A stretch of 16,506 bases of DNA from positions 1 through 16,506 of the forward strand of contig CABVCJ010000043.1 in assembly GCA_902496845.1 (NCBI GenBank), read 5' to 3'. The notes below the pieces were generated by a model, which saw nothing but the letters and a program-made list of their open reading frames with translations, ran no database searches and was not told where the DNA came from. This stretch comes from an uncultured Collinsella sp. (lineage in GTDB: Bacteria; Actinomycetota; Coriobacteriia; Coriobacteriales; Coriobacteriaceae). Made by a program: the position numbers and the translations under genes. Of the stretch, positions 7,600 through 15,274 are shown in pieces (the stretch's first letter is position 1; every line of letters begins with the position of its first letter).

Positions 7600-7613
7600 G
7601 GGGCCGGGGCCCC
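7600..7613 (-). promoter_or_regulatory. GC hairpin in the mrp leader
   Basis: On the minus strand GGGGC and GCCCC form a 5-bp all-GC stem with a 4-base loop, about 12 bases upstream of the mrp Shine-Dalgarno site and downstream of the proposed transcription start. No T-tract follows, so it is not a normal terminator. It may affect leader stability or simply be GC-rich sequence. Confidence 0.25.
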
Positions 7614-7632
7614 GTGGTGTGACACGAGCGTC

Positions 7633-7662
7633 ATTGTACCCTCGTTTGCGAGCGGGAGTCAT
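7633..7662 (-). promoter_or_regulatory. Candidate promoter of mrp and the flavoprotein genes
   Basis: On the minus strand ATGACT (7657-7662) and TACAAT (7633-7638) are separated by 18 bases and match 4 and 5 of 6 sigma-70 consensus positions. Transcription would start near 7626, giving a leader of about 50 bases. The boxes sit in the 145-base gap after the LTA-synthase-like gene. I see no convincing terminator in that gap, so read-through from upstream is also possible. Confidence 0.5.
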
Positions 7663-7722
7663 TTGCGATGCATTTGGGCCGAGCGTGCTTGCAATACGAT
7701 GGGTCCAAACGAATGGGCGGGC

Positions 7723-9876
7723 TTACTGAACTTTGCTGGCGAACTCGAGGTATTGCATGCGCTGCAGCTTGTCGATCGTCGAGGCGTATGGGCTATCTTC
7801 AGATTCCAAGTCGTAGCGCAGCCCGTCGGCACCAAGGTAGCCGGCGACATTGATGGTGGGCACATCTGACCTTGTTGCAAGCAGAGCCTTTTGATAGTCG
7901 GTGAGCGGGGCGCCGATCTTATTAAGGGTAATGGCTGCAATCTCGTTTGCCCCGACGGTGTCGTAGACGTTGAGCTCGGTATTGCCGGCGATTTCATAGT
8001 TAGCCCAGACAAAATATGTCGACTGATAGATACGGAAAGCGTGGCTTGCCGTATCTTCCTGAGGGTACAGCTCGTCGTTGAGGGTCGTTGCGGCGCTCGG
8101 CTGATGGTCGCCAAAAAAGACAAGGACAACCGGTCTGCCGATATTGCGGAGCTCGTTGATAAAGTACTCGAGGTCCCGGTCAGATGCGTTGATGCAGGTA
8201 AGATAGGTGTTGAGCGCGCTATTGGCGCCCTCGCTGGCTCCCTCGACCCAATAGTTTGTCAGCTCCTCGGCGGGAACGGTGCCATAGTCGTAGCCGCCGT
8301 GATTTTGCATCGTGACGTCAAAGATGAACTGCGGGGCTTCGTCGGTTCTAAGCAGGTCGAGTATCTTGTCGTAGGTGGCGTAGTCGCATACGCCGGCATG
8401 GTAACAGGGCGCACCTTCGAAATCGCCGATTGAAAGAAAGTCTCCAAAGCCCAGCTGCTGATAGATTTTATCTCGATGGTAGTTGACGGGGTTTTGCGGG
8501 TGCATAGCGGTAGCGGTATACCCAAGCTCCTTAAGGTCCTTTGCCAGGCTGTTGACGCCATTCATCTGATATAGCTGATAGGGGATTTTGCCTAATCCGA
8601 CAAAGGCCGTTGTCGCTCCGGTCAAAAATTCGAATTCGGAGTTCGCCGTTCCGCCACCGGCGACCGAAGCGAGCATGGTGCCGCGAACAAGTGTGTCGGG
8701 AAGTGAGTTGTAGAATGCGGGGCCGGTGTACCCGGCCGCCTGGAGCTGCTCAAAGCACGAAAGGTCGCTAAAACTCTCGTTCATGACGGCAACAATCGTC
8801 GGCTTGATTTCATTGAACTGGGCAACGGCCGCCGCGCGCTGCTCGCTCGAGCCATACGTGCTGTCGTAGGTGGCGGCGAGCTCCTGCTCGATGCTCTGCG
8901 CCTCATCGGGCGTATAGTCTTCGGGCTTCTCAATGGGCAACTCGTTGACCATTTCGGTGAACGAAGTGATAAAACCCTGAGACGCATACGTGGTGATGGG
9001 CTGCCAACGGTCAAATCCAAAATTCAGCGCCTGCTCCAAGTCGATGCTGGAAAAGCCCGAGAGCCCCACAACGGTCACTAGCAGAAAAGCGCAGAGGTTA
9101 GCGGCGATTGCGGGGAACACATGGGTGGGTGTACGGAGCTTTCTCGGTCGGATAAGCGAAAGAAGCCCCAGGGAAATCTCCAGCAGGGCTAGAGAGGTTA
9201 CGATTCCGGCGGTAAAGGTAAACTCGTATCCCTCGCTCACTTCCATTGCGGTGCCAAGGGCCAAGATATCGCTTGGCAGGATGGCCTCACCTTTAAACGT
9301 TATGACGAAGTGCTCGGCAATGCCAAGGATGCAACAGGCGACGGGCACGAGGGCCATGACGCCTCCATGACGCTGTCCCAGCAAATAAAGGGAGAGCAGA
9401 ACCGTCGCGAGCAGCCCGACGGAAAACCCGAATGAGTTGGCGGGAATGCGATAGAACGTTTCGTTACAGGCAATTTCGAGTGAAACGAACGAGAGCGCTG
9501 AAACAGCGGCGATGACAAGGATGTCACGGCAAATACAGGCAACCGTTCCCGTCGCAAGATCGGTTTGGTCGATAAGTCCCGAAACCAAGGGTTCGACAAG
9601 AAGTATGACGGCGGCAGCACCGAGCGCCGAATAAGAAAGGAGCCATAGGGAACTGTCCTCATTTACGAGCAATTGATTCGTAACCCATGCAGCTACCACG
9701 CCGAGCGGGATGAGGAGCGTCGCGCACCAAAAGACGCGGGCAATGGGCGGCTTTTCATTGTGTTTGATTGAAAAATACACGCGCACGACGACGGCGGCCA
9801 CGATAAGGACGGCGATGAATATGGGCAGATTGGCCATGTCACTCGAAGTGATTTCAAGGGGGATATCTTCGGTCAT
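7723..9876 (-). CDS. LTA-synthase-like membrane phosphoglycerol transferase (alkaline phosphatase/sulfatase fold)
   Basis: A 717-residue membrane enzyme. The N-terminal ~275 residues hold about eight hydrophobic segments (roughly 15-35, 48-70, 76-98, 115-136, 148-166, 171-194, 221-242, 256-275), more than the five of classical LtaS. The extracellular C-terminal half has the sulfatase-fold metal and nucleophile motifs: N-E-S at 366-368, the probable catalytic Thr T410 in G-G-G-T-A-N-S-E-F-E-F-L, Q-N-H-G-G-Y near 524-529 and F-G-D-H-Q-P at 588-593. Relatives move glycerol phosphate from phosphatidylglycerol onto glycolipids or surface polymers; the exact acceptor here is unknown. The ATG at 9876 is preceded by AGAGGAA; the frame extends upstream to 9951 without a better site. 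It is divergent from uvrA across a 193-base gap. Confidence 0.85.
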   Translation of the reverse strand: MTEDIPLEITSSDMANLPIFIAVLIVAAVVVRVYFSIKHNEKPPIARVFWCATLLIPLGVVAAWVTNQLLVNEDSSLWLLSYSALGAAAVILLVEPLVSGLIDQTDLATGTVACICRDILVIAAVSALSFVSLEIACNETFYRIPANSFGFSVGLLATVLLSLYLLGQRHGGVMALVPVACCILGIAEHFVITFKGEAILPSDILALGTAMEVSEGYEFTFTAGIVTSLALLEISLGLLSLIRPRKLRTPTHVFPAIAANLCAFLLVTVVGLSGFSSIDLEQALNFGFDRWQPITTYASQGFITSFTEMVNELPIEKPEDYTPDEAQSIEQELAATYDSTYGSSEQRAAAVAQFNEIKPTIVAVMNESFSDLSCFEQLQAAGYTGPAFYNSLPDTLVRGTMLASVAGGGTANSEFEFLTGATTAFVGLGKIPYQLYQMNGVNSLAKDLKELGYTATAMHPQNPVNYHRDKIYQQLGFGDFLSIGDFEGAPCYHAGVCDYATYDKILDLLRTDEAPQFIFDVTMQNHGGYDYGTVPAEELTNYWVEGASEGANSALNTYLTCINASDRDLEYFINELRNIGRPVVLVFFGDHQPSAATTLNDELYPQEDTASHAFRIYQSTYFVWANYEIAGNTELNVYDTVGANEIAAITLNKIGAPLTDYQKALLATRSDVPTINVAGYLGADGLRYDLESEDSPYASTIDKLQRMQYLEFASKVQ

Positions 9877-9914
9877 GGACGTTCCTCTGTTACGGCAAAT
9901 TAAGTTCAGTATTA

Positions 9915-9927
9915 GATTACTGTAACC
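9915..9927. promoter_or_regulatory. Imperfect palindrome upstream of the LTA-synthase-like gene
   Basis: GATTAC-T-GTAACC is a 6+6 inverted repeat with one mismatch, located about 40 bases upstream of the LTA-synthase-like start, close to AT-rich -10-like bases on the minus strand (TAATCT, TAATAC). No good -35 box accompanies them. It could be an operator; it could also be chance. Confidence 0.2.
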
Positions 9928-9994
9928 TTTCCACGGCATTTCGAGAAACAAAGCGCCCGATACGCAAAGCTAAAGGTCTGCGAATCTTGTATTA

Positions 9995-10008
9995 CGAACA
10001 TCTGTGCG
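9995..10008 (+). promoter_or_regulatory. Candidate LexA (SOS) box upstream of uvrA
   Basis: CGAACATCTGTGCG matches the Gram-positive/actinobacterial LexA site CGAAC-N4-GTTCG at 9 of 10 core positions. It lies 61 bases before the uvrA start, in the divergent gap. uvrA is a classic SOS gene in many bacteria, which makes the site plausible. TAAACT (10021-10026) or TATGAT (10036-10041) could serve as the -10 box, with the LexA site near or over the -35 region. I found no equal site before uvrB. Confidence 0.55.
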
Positions 10009-10069
10009 CGTCGAGTGCGCTAAACTCATCGACAGTATGATTCGATGCAATAGGAGGCAAGGAGCTTCC

Positions 10070-12946
10070 ATGTCTGATTCTTCTATCGTTATTCGCGGCG
10101 CTCGTGAGCACAACCTCCGTGATATCGATGTTTCCATTCCGCGTGACCAACTCGTGGTCATTACCGGTCTTTCTGGCTCGGGCAAGAGTTCGCTGGCATT
10201 TGACACTATCTATGCCGAGGGCCAGCGTCGATACGTTGAGAGCCTTTCGAGCTATGCGCGCCAGTTCTTGGGCCAGATGGACAAACCCGACTTGGATTCA
10301 ATCGACGGCCTTTCGCCGGCGGTGTCGATTGACCAAAAGACGACGTCTAAAAACCCTCGCTCGACGGTTGGCACCGTAACCGAGATTTATGACTATCTGC
10401 GCCTGCTGTTCGCCCGTGTGGGCACCCCGCACTGCCCCGAATGCGGCCGCGTCATTGAGCGTCAGACGACCGACCAGGTTGCCGACAAGGTCTTGGCGGC
10501 GGGGGAGGGCCGCCGCGCGTTTGTGCTGGCACCGGTGGTGCGCGGGCGAAAAGGCGAGTACACCAAACTGTTTGAGGACCTTCGCGCCGAGGGCTTTAGC
10601 CGCGTGCGTGTCGACGGTGAAGTGCGCTCGCTCGACGATCCGATCGATCTGGACAAGAAGTTCAAGCACGATATCGAGGTCGTGGTCGATCGCATCGTGA
10701 TCCGCGAGAACTCTCTGGGCCGTATCGCCGAGTCTGTTGAGCAGGCGACCGCGCTGGCTCACGGCAATGTAAACGTGTACATGCTGCCCGATCGTGATGC
10801 TCCCGAGGGGACCGAAGGCGAGCTGCTGGAGTATTCGTTGGCCTTGGCGTGCCCGGAGCATGGACACTCCATTGACGATCTTCAGCCGCGTGATTTTTCG
10901 TTTAACGCTCCCTATGGCGCATGTCCTGAGTGCGATGGCCTGGGCTTTAAGAAAACCGTTGATGCCGAGGCGCTGATCGAGGACCCCTCGAAGTCCATTG
11001 CCGACGGAGTCTTTGGTAGCCTGTTTGGCAATTCGAACTACTACCCGCAGATTTTTGCTGCGGTCTGTAAACACTTTAAGGTGGGCACCGATACGCCGTG
11101 GGAGGACTTGCCCCCTCGCGTACGTCGTGCATTCTTGGATGGCCTGGGCGATACGAAGATCTCGGTTGACTACCAAAAGCTCGACGGACGTCGTAGCCAG
11201 TGGGATACCAAGTTTTCGGGCGTTCGCAACATCCTGTACGAACGCTATACCGAGACGACGAACGAGAACACCAAGGCGCGCTTGGAGAAGTACATTCGCG
11301 AGGAACCGTGCTCGAGCTGCCACGGCGCTCGTTTGCGCCCTGAGATGCTCGCCGTCACCGTGGGCGGCAAGTCCATTTACGAGGTTTGTTGCCTGTCGTG
11401 CCGTGAGTCGCTCGAGTTTTTTGAGGGCCTGGAGCTCACCGAGCGCCAACAGTTTATCGGCGGGCGCATCGTTAAGGAAATTCTGGAGCGCTTGCGTTTT
11501 CTGGTCGATGTTGGACTCGACTATCTGACGCTCGATCGTGCCTCGGCGACGCTTTCTGGTGGCGAGGCACAGCGTATTCGACTGGCAACGCAGATCGGCG
11601 CGGGTCTCATGGGCGTGCTCTATATTCTGGACGAGCCCTCGATCGGTCTTCATCAGCGTGACAACGAGCGCCTGATCAAGACGCTCGAGCGCCTGCGCGA
11701 TATCGGCAATACCGTTATCGTCGTCGAACACGACGAGGATACAATCCGTGCCGCCGACTACGTGATCGACATGGGGCCCGGCGCCGGTGTCAACGGCGGG
11801 CACGTAGTCGCGGCGGGAACGCCTGCTGATATCATGGCGTGTCCTGAGTCGATGACGGGCGCTTATCTGACCGGCAAACGAATGATCCGGGTGCCTGATG
11901 AACGGCGCAAGCCCGGTCGCGGCTGCCTTAAAATTACGGGCGCTCGAGCCAACAACCTCAAAAACGTTACTGCCAAAATCGAGTTTGGTACGCTTACGGT
12001 TGTTACCGGCGTGTCGGGATCGGGCAAGAGCTCCCTGGTTACCGATACCATTGCGCCTGCCCTTACGAATGCCATTCACCGTTCGACGCGCCCTGTGGGT
12101 CCATATAAGAAAATCGAGGGCATCGAGTGTATCGATAAGGTTATCGATATCGACCAGTCGCCGATTGGCCGCACGCCGCGTTCCAACCCTGCTACCTATA
12201 TCGGCCTGTGGGATGATCTTCGCGCGCTGTTTGCGAGTACGCCGGAGTCGAAGGCGCGCGGCTACTCGCCGGGTCGTTTCTCCTTTAATGTGAGTGGCGG
12301 GCGCTGTGAGGCGTGCAAGGGCGACGGGCAGATCAAGATCGAGATGCACTTCCTTCCCGATATCTACGTTCCCTGCGAAGTTTGCGGCGGTAAACGCTAC
12401 AACCGCGAGACACTCGAGGTCACCTACCGTGGCAAGACCATCTCGGACGTGCTCGACATGAGCGTCACCGAGGCGCTGGCCTTCTTTGGGAATATCCCGC
12501 AGATTAAGCGCAAGCTCCAGACGCTGTACGATGTAGGCTTAGGCTACGTGAGCCTGGGCCAGCCCGCCACGACGCTCTCGGGCGGCGAGGCGCAGCGTGT
12601 GAAGCTCGCCAAGGAGCTTCATCGACGCCAGACGGGCAAGACGTTCTATATTTTGGACGAGCCGACGACCGGTCTTCATTTTGAGGACGTCCGCCAGCTG
12701 CTCGATGTGCTGCAGCGCTTGGTCGATGCGGGCAACACGGTGCTGGTGATTGAGCACAACCTTGATGTCATCAAGGTTGCCGACCGCCTGATCGATATGG
12801 GTCCCGAGGGCGGTAACGGCGGCGGAACCGTCGTGGTTTCGGGCACACCGGAGCAGGTTGCGGACTGTCCGCAGAGTTATACGGGCAAGTTTTTGGCGCC
12901 GTTGCTCAGGCGTGACCGGGAGCGTCAGGCTCAACTTGATGCTTAA
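10070..12946 (+). CDS. uvrA: UvrABC excinuclease subunit A
   Basis: Dimeric ABC-type ATPase that finds bulky DNA lesions and loads UvrB. The 958-residue product has two ATPase modules: Walker A at 33-41 (GLSGSGKSS) and 647-655 (GVSGSGKSS), and ABC signatures L-S-G-G-E at 495-499 and 836-840. Zinc-binding sets are intact: C261/H264 with C285/C288, and C746/C749 with C769/C772; an additional C-P-E-C pair is at 122-125. Length is normal. The ATG at 10070 is chosen because GGAG at 10061-10064 is correctly spaced (a second AGGAGG lies at 10052-10057) and because the protein family begins there; the frame opens at a GTG at 10004, which would lie inside the candidate LexA box. Probably transcribed from its own SOS-regulated promoter and divergent from the LTA-synthase-like gene. 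Confidence 0.98.
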   Translation: MSDSSIVIRGAREHNLRDIDVSIPRDQLVVITGLSGSGKSSLAFDTIYAEGQRRYVESLSSYARQFLGQMDKPDLDSIDGLSPAVSIDQKTTSKNPRSTVGTVTEIYDYLRLLFARVGTPHCPECGRVIERQTTDQVADKVLAAGEGRRAFVLAPVVRGRKGEYTKLFEDLRAEGFSRVRVDGEVRSLDDPIDLDKKFKHDIEVVVDRIVIRENSLGRIAESVEQATALAHGNVNVYMLPDRDAPEGTEGELLEYSLALACPEHGHSIDDLQPRDFSFNAPYGACPECDGLGFKKTVDAEALIEDPSKSIADGVFGSLFGNSNYYPQIFAAVCKHFKVGTDTPWEDLPPRVRRAFLDGLGDTKISVDYQKLDGRRSQWDTKFSGVRNILYERYTETTNENTKARLEKYIREEPCSSCHGARLRPEMLAVTVGGKSIYEVCCLSCRESLEFFEGLELTERQQFIGGRIVKEILERLRFLVDVGLDYLTLDRASATLSGGEAQRIRLATQIGAGLMGVLYILDEPSIGLHQRDNERLIKTLERLRDIGNTVIVVEHDEDTIRAADYVIDMGPGAGVNGGHVVAAGTPADIMACPESMTGAYLTGKRMIRVPDERRKPGRGCLKITGARANNLKNVTAKIEFGTLTVVTGVSGSGKSSLVTDTIAPALTNAIHRSTRPVGPYKKIEGIECIDKVIDIDQSPIGRTPRSNPATYIGLWDDLRALFASTPESKARGYSPGRFSFNVSGGRCEACKGDGQIKIEMHFLPDIYVPCEVCGGKRYNRETLEVTYRGKTISDVLDMSVTEALAFFGNIPQIKRKLQTLYDVGLGYVSLGQPATTLSGGEAQRVKLAKELHRRQTGKTFYILDEPTTGLHFEDVRQLLDVLQRLVDAGNTVLVIEHNLDVIKVADRLIDMGPEGGNGGGTVVVSGTPEQVADCPQSYTGKFLAPLLRRDRERQAQLDA

Positions 12947-12969
12947 TAAATAGGCGATTCAGTTTATGG

Positions 12970-13006
12970 GCGCCATCGACTCCTTGTGATTCGATGGCGC
13001 TTGCTG
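12970..13006 (+). terminator. Hairpin after uvrA, likely weak terminator
   Basis: A perfect 10-bp stem (GCGCCATCGA at 12970-12979 with TCGATGGCGC at 12991-13000) with an 11-base loop lies 23 bases after the uvrA stop. It is followed by TTGCTG rather than a T-run, so termination may be incomplete and some transcripts may continue into ybaK. Confidence 0.5.
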
Positions 13007-13013
13007 TGCCGAT

Positions 13014-13044
13014 GTGACGTATGCAGTCGAATTGGACATATACT
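13014..13044 (+). promoter_or_regulatory. Candidate promoter for ybaK-murJ-uvrC
   Basis: GTGACG at 13014-13019 and TATACT at 13039-13044 (19-bp spacer) lie between the uvrA hairpin and ybaK. The -10 box is good; the -35 box and spacing are mediocre. Transcription would start about 30 bases before ybaK. Confidence 0.35.
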
Positions 13045-13081
13045 TAATCCTTGCGTCCGAATGCGAGGGAAAGGATATGTC

Positions 13082-13582
13082 ATGGCAAAGGCTGTAAAGA
13101 CGCCAAAAACCAATGCGATGCGCGAGCTGGAAAGTGCCGGCATTTCCTATGTTCTACATACGTACGAAGACGATGGTGATGAGTCGGTGGGCCTGGGGGT
13201 CGCGATTTCGGAGCAGCTTGGCGAGGAGCCCGGTCAAGGATTTAAGACTTTGGTCTGCGTGACACCGTCCAACGACTATGTCGTGTGCTGCATCCCTGTT
13301 GCCGACGAGCTCGATCTAAAGTCCGCCGCGCGTGCCGCGGGGGAGAAGTCCTTGGCCATGATGCATGTGAAGGATTTGCTTGCGGCGACTGGCTACGTTC
13401 GCGGCGGCTGCAGCCCGGTCGGTATGAAAAAACGCTACCGGACGCTCATTGATGAGACATGTGTCCTTTGGGATACCATTTTTATTTCGGGAGGCAAGCG
13501 TGGTTATCAGCTCGAGCTTGCACCCGATGATTTAATTGCATTTTGCGGGGCGACGGTTGCCGCGATTACGAGAGAGGACTGA
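13082..13582 (+). CDS. ybaK: Cys-tRNA(Pro)/Cys-tRNA(Cys) deacylase, YbaK/EbsC family
   Basis: Trans-editing enzyme that hydrolyses mischarged Cys-tRNA(Pro), protecting translation from proline-to-cysteine errors; cytoplasmic. The 166-residue product is full length and shows the family pattern: K-T-N-A-M-R near 9-14, F-K-T-L-V at 54-58 with the lysine (K55) equivalent to the catalytically important one of YbaK, E-L-D-L-K at 76-80, T-G-Y-V-R-G-G-C-S-P at 103-112, and I-S-G-G-K-R-G near 135-141. The ATG at 13082 has AAGGA at 13071-13075; upstream in-frame codons overlap the uvrA hairpin and lack similarity. It ends 3 bases before murJ, so the two genes, with uvrC, look co-transcribed. Confidence 0.93.
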   Translation: MAKAVKTPKTNAMRELESAGISYVLHTYEDDGDESVGLGVAISEQLGEEPGQGFKTLVCVTPSNDYVVCCIPVADELDLKSAARAAGEKSLAMMHVKDLLAATGYVRGGCSPVGMKKRYRTLIDETCVLWDTIFISGGKRGYQLELAPDDLIAFCGATVAAITRED

Positions 13583-13585
13583 GCG

Positions 13586-15268
13586 ATGCCGCAGGAAGAA
13601 TTGAAGCGCGGAGCTCATTTTGCAAGAGAATCTGCGCCTCAGACACCCTCATCCGAAGCTTCTTCGTCGCGAGATGACACTGACGACATGGGCTCGTCGG
13701 ACTACTCCACGGTTGGTCGTTCCGCCGGGCTTATGACCATACTGACCATCGTGTCTCGCGTTACCGGTTTTATCCGAACGTGGGCAATGGCGGCCGCTAT
13801 CGGCATGTCGCTACTCTCGTCCTCCTATCAGGTCGCCAACAACCTGCCCAATATGCTCTACGAACTCGTGATGGGTGGCATGCTCGTGACGGCGTTTTTG
13901 CCCGTGTACATGGGCGTGAGGCGTGAGCAGGGTCGCGAGGCCTCGAACGAGTACGTGGGCAACCTGCTCGGCATTCTGCTTTTGGTGCTGGGTGGCATTT
14001 CGTTGCTGGGGACCGTGTTCGCCCCGGGCTTTATCTGGACGCAATCGTTCCTTTCGGGTGACGGCGGCAGCATGGATACCGCTGCGTTCATGTTCCGTTT
14101 CTTTGCCATCCAGATTCTGTTTTATGGTCTGGGCTCGGTGTTTTCGGGCGTTCTCAACGCACACCGCGACTACTTCTGGTCGACGTTTGCCCCGGTCCTC
14201 AACAATGTGATCGTCATTGCGAGCTTTATGGGTTTTGCGCCCGTGTCCGCACAGTTTGGCGAACGTGCCGGCATCATCTTGATTGCGGCCGGTACGACCC
14301 TCGGTGTCTTTGTTCAGATGGCATGTCAGATCCCCGCGCTTGGCAAGCACGGCGTGCATCCCCATATCCATATCGACTTTAAGGACCCCGCGCTGCGTCA
14401 GACGATTGCGCTCGGTATCCCGACGCTGCTCGCCACGGTGTGCATGTTTGTCTCGACTTCTATCACCAACGCTGCCGCGCTGGTGGTCCAGCCCGAGACT
14501 GGTCCTTCCGTCATCGCCTATGCGCGCCTGTGGTACACGCTGCCCTACGCGCTGATTGCCGCCTCGCTTTCGACGGCGCTCTATACCGAGCTCTCTCACG
14601 ACGCACAGGAGAAGGATTACGACAGCGTCCGCACGGGCATTTCGCGCGGTGTCGCCCAGATGCTCTTCTTCCTGATTCCGTTTGCGATGTATCTGATCGT
14701 CTTCGCCCGTCCGCTCAACATGATCTACTGCGCCGGCAAGTTCGATGAATCCGGTGTGGCGCTGGTGTCGGAGTTCCTTATCTATCTGGCACTTTCCCTG
14801 CCGCTCTACGGCGTGGTCGTGCTGATGCAGAAGAGCTTCTCTGCCTTGCTCGACATGAAGCCCTATAGCCGCTATTGCCTGTATTCTGCCATCGGCCAGG
14901 CCGGCTCGGTTCTGCTGTTTGGCGTTGTGCTGGGCTTCGGTATGCCGGCAATCGCGCTTTCGTATGTTGTCGACTACGTGATCTTGGTCGGCTGTTCGCT
15001 GTGGTGGCTGCGTCGTCGCCTGCGTGGCCTTCAGGTCAAATCTATCCTGCATGGCGGTTTCTTTGGCCTTTTGCTCGGTGGCCTGGGTGCTGCCGCAGGC
15101 GCGGGCGTCATGTGGGCGCTTGAGCACTTTGTCGGGGCACTTGGCGGCTCGATTCTGATTACTCTTGGCTACGTTTGCGTTGCGGGTGTCGTCTCGCTTG
15201 CTGTTACCTTTGGCCTTGCCGTCGTCCTTAAGATGCCCGAGGTCTCGGCGCTGCTTCGTCGCAAGTAG
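13586..15268 (+). CDS. murJ: Lipid II flippase MurJ (MviN), MOP/MVF family
   Basis: Integral membrane protein that flips lipid II from the inner to the outer face of the cytoplasmic membrane for peptidoglycan synthesis. The 560-residue product starts with a soluble Ser/Asp-rich extension of about 45 residues, then the conserved first helix region with S-R-V-T-G-F-I-R (the Arg residues are functionally important in E. coli MurJ), the N-N-L-P-N-M-L-Y-E-L segment, and about 14 hydrophobic helices to the C-terminus. The ATG at 13586 follows AGAGAGG at 13571-13577; a later in-frame ATG (codon 35) would remove most of the extension and cannot be excluded. It starts 3 bases after ybaK and its TAG is followed at once by a GTG of uvrC. 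Confidence 0.93.
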   Translation: MPQEELKRGAHFARESAPQTPSSEASSSRDDTDDMGSSDYSTVGRSAGLMTILTIVSRVTGFIRTWAMAAAIGMSLLSSSYQVANNLPNMLYELVMGGMLVTAFLPVYMGVRREQGREASNEYVGNLLGILLLVLGGISLLGTVFAPGFIWTQSFLSGDGGSMDTAAFMFRFFAIQILFYGLGSVFSGVLNAHRDYFWSTFAPVLNNVIVIASFMGFAPVSAQFGERAGIILIAAGTTLGVFVQMACQIPALGKHGVHPHIHIDFKDPALRQTIALGIPTLLATVCMFVSTSITNAAALVVQPETGPSVIAYARLWYTLPYALIAASLSTALYTELSHDAQEKDYDSVRTGISRGVAQMLFFLIPFAMYLIVFARPLNMIYCAGKFDESGVALVSEFLIYLALSLPLYGVVVLMQKSFSALLDMKPYSRYCLYSAIGQAGSVLLFGVVLGFGMPAIALSYVVDYVILVGCSLWWLRRRLRGLQVKSILHGGFFGLLLGGLGAAAGAGVMWALEHFVGALGGSILITLGYVCVAGVVSLAVTFGLAVVLKMPEVSALLRRK

Positions 15269-15274
15269 GTGCGT

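Noticed and set aside
7600..7613. GC palindrome as a terminator for the LTA-synthase-like gene
   Set aside because: There is no T-tract on the minus strand after it, and it lies downstream of a plausible mrp promoter, so it is better described as a leader hairpin.
10298..12349. A 683-codon open frame on the minus strand inside uvrA
   Set aside because: It is fully antisense to uvrA, whose ATPase and zinc motifs are intact through this stretch. The product has no recognisable domain.
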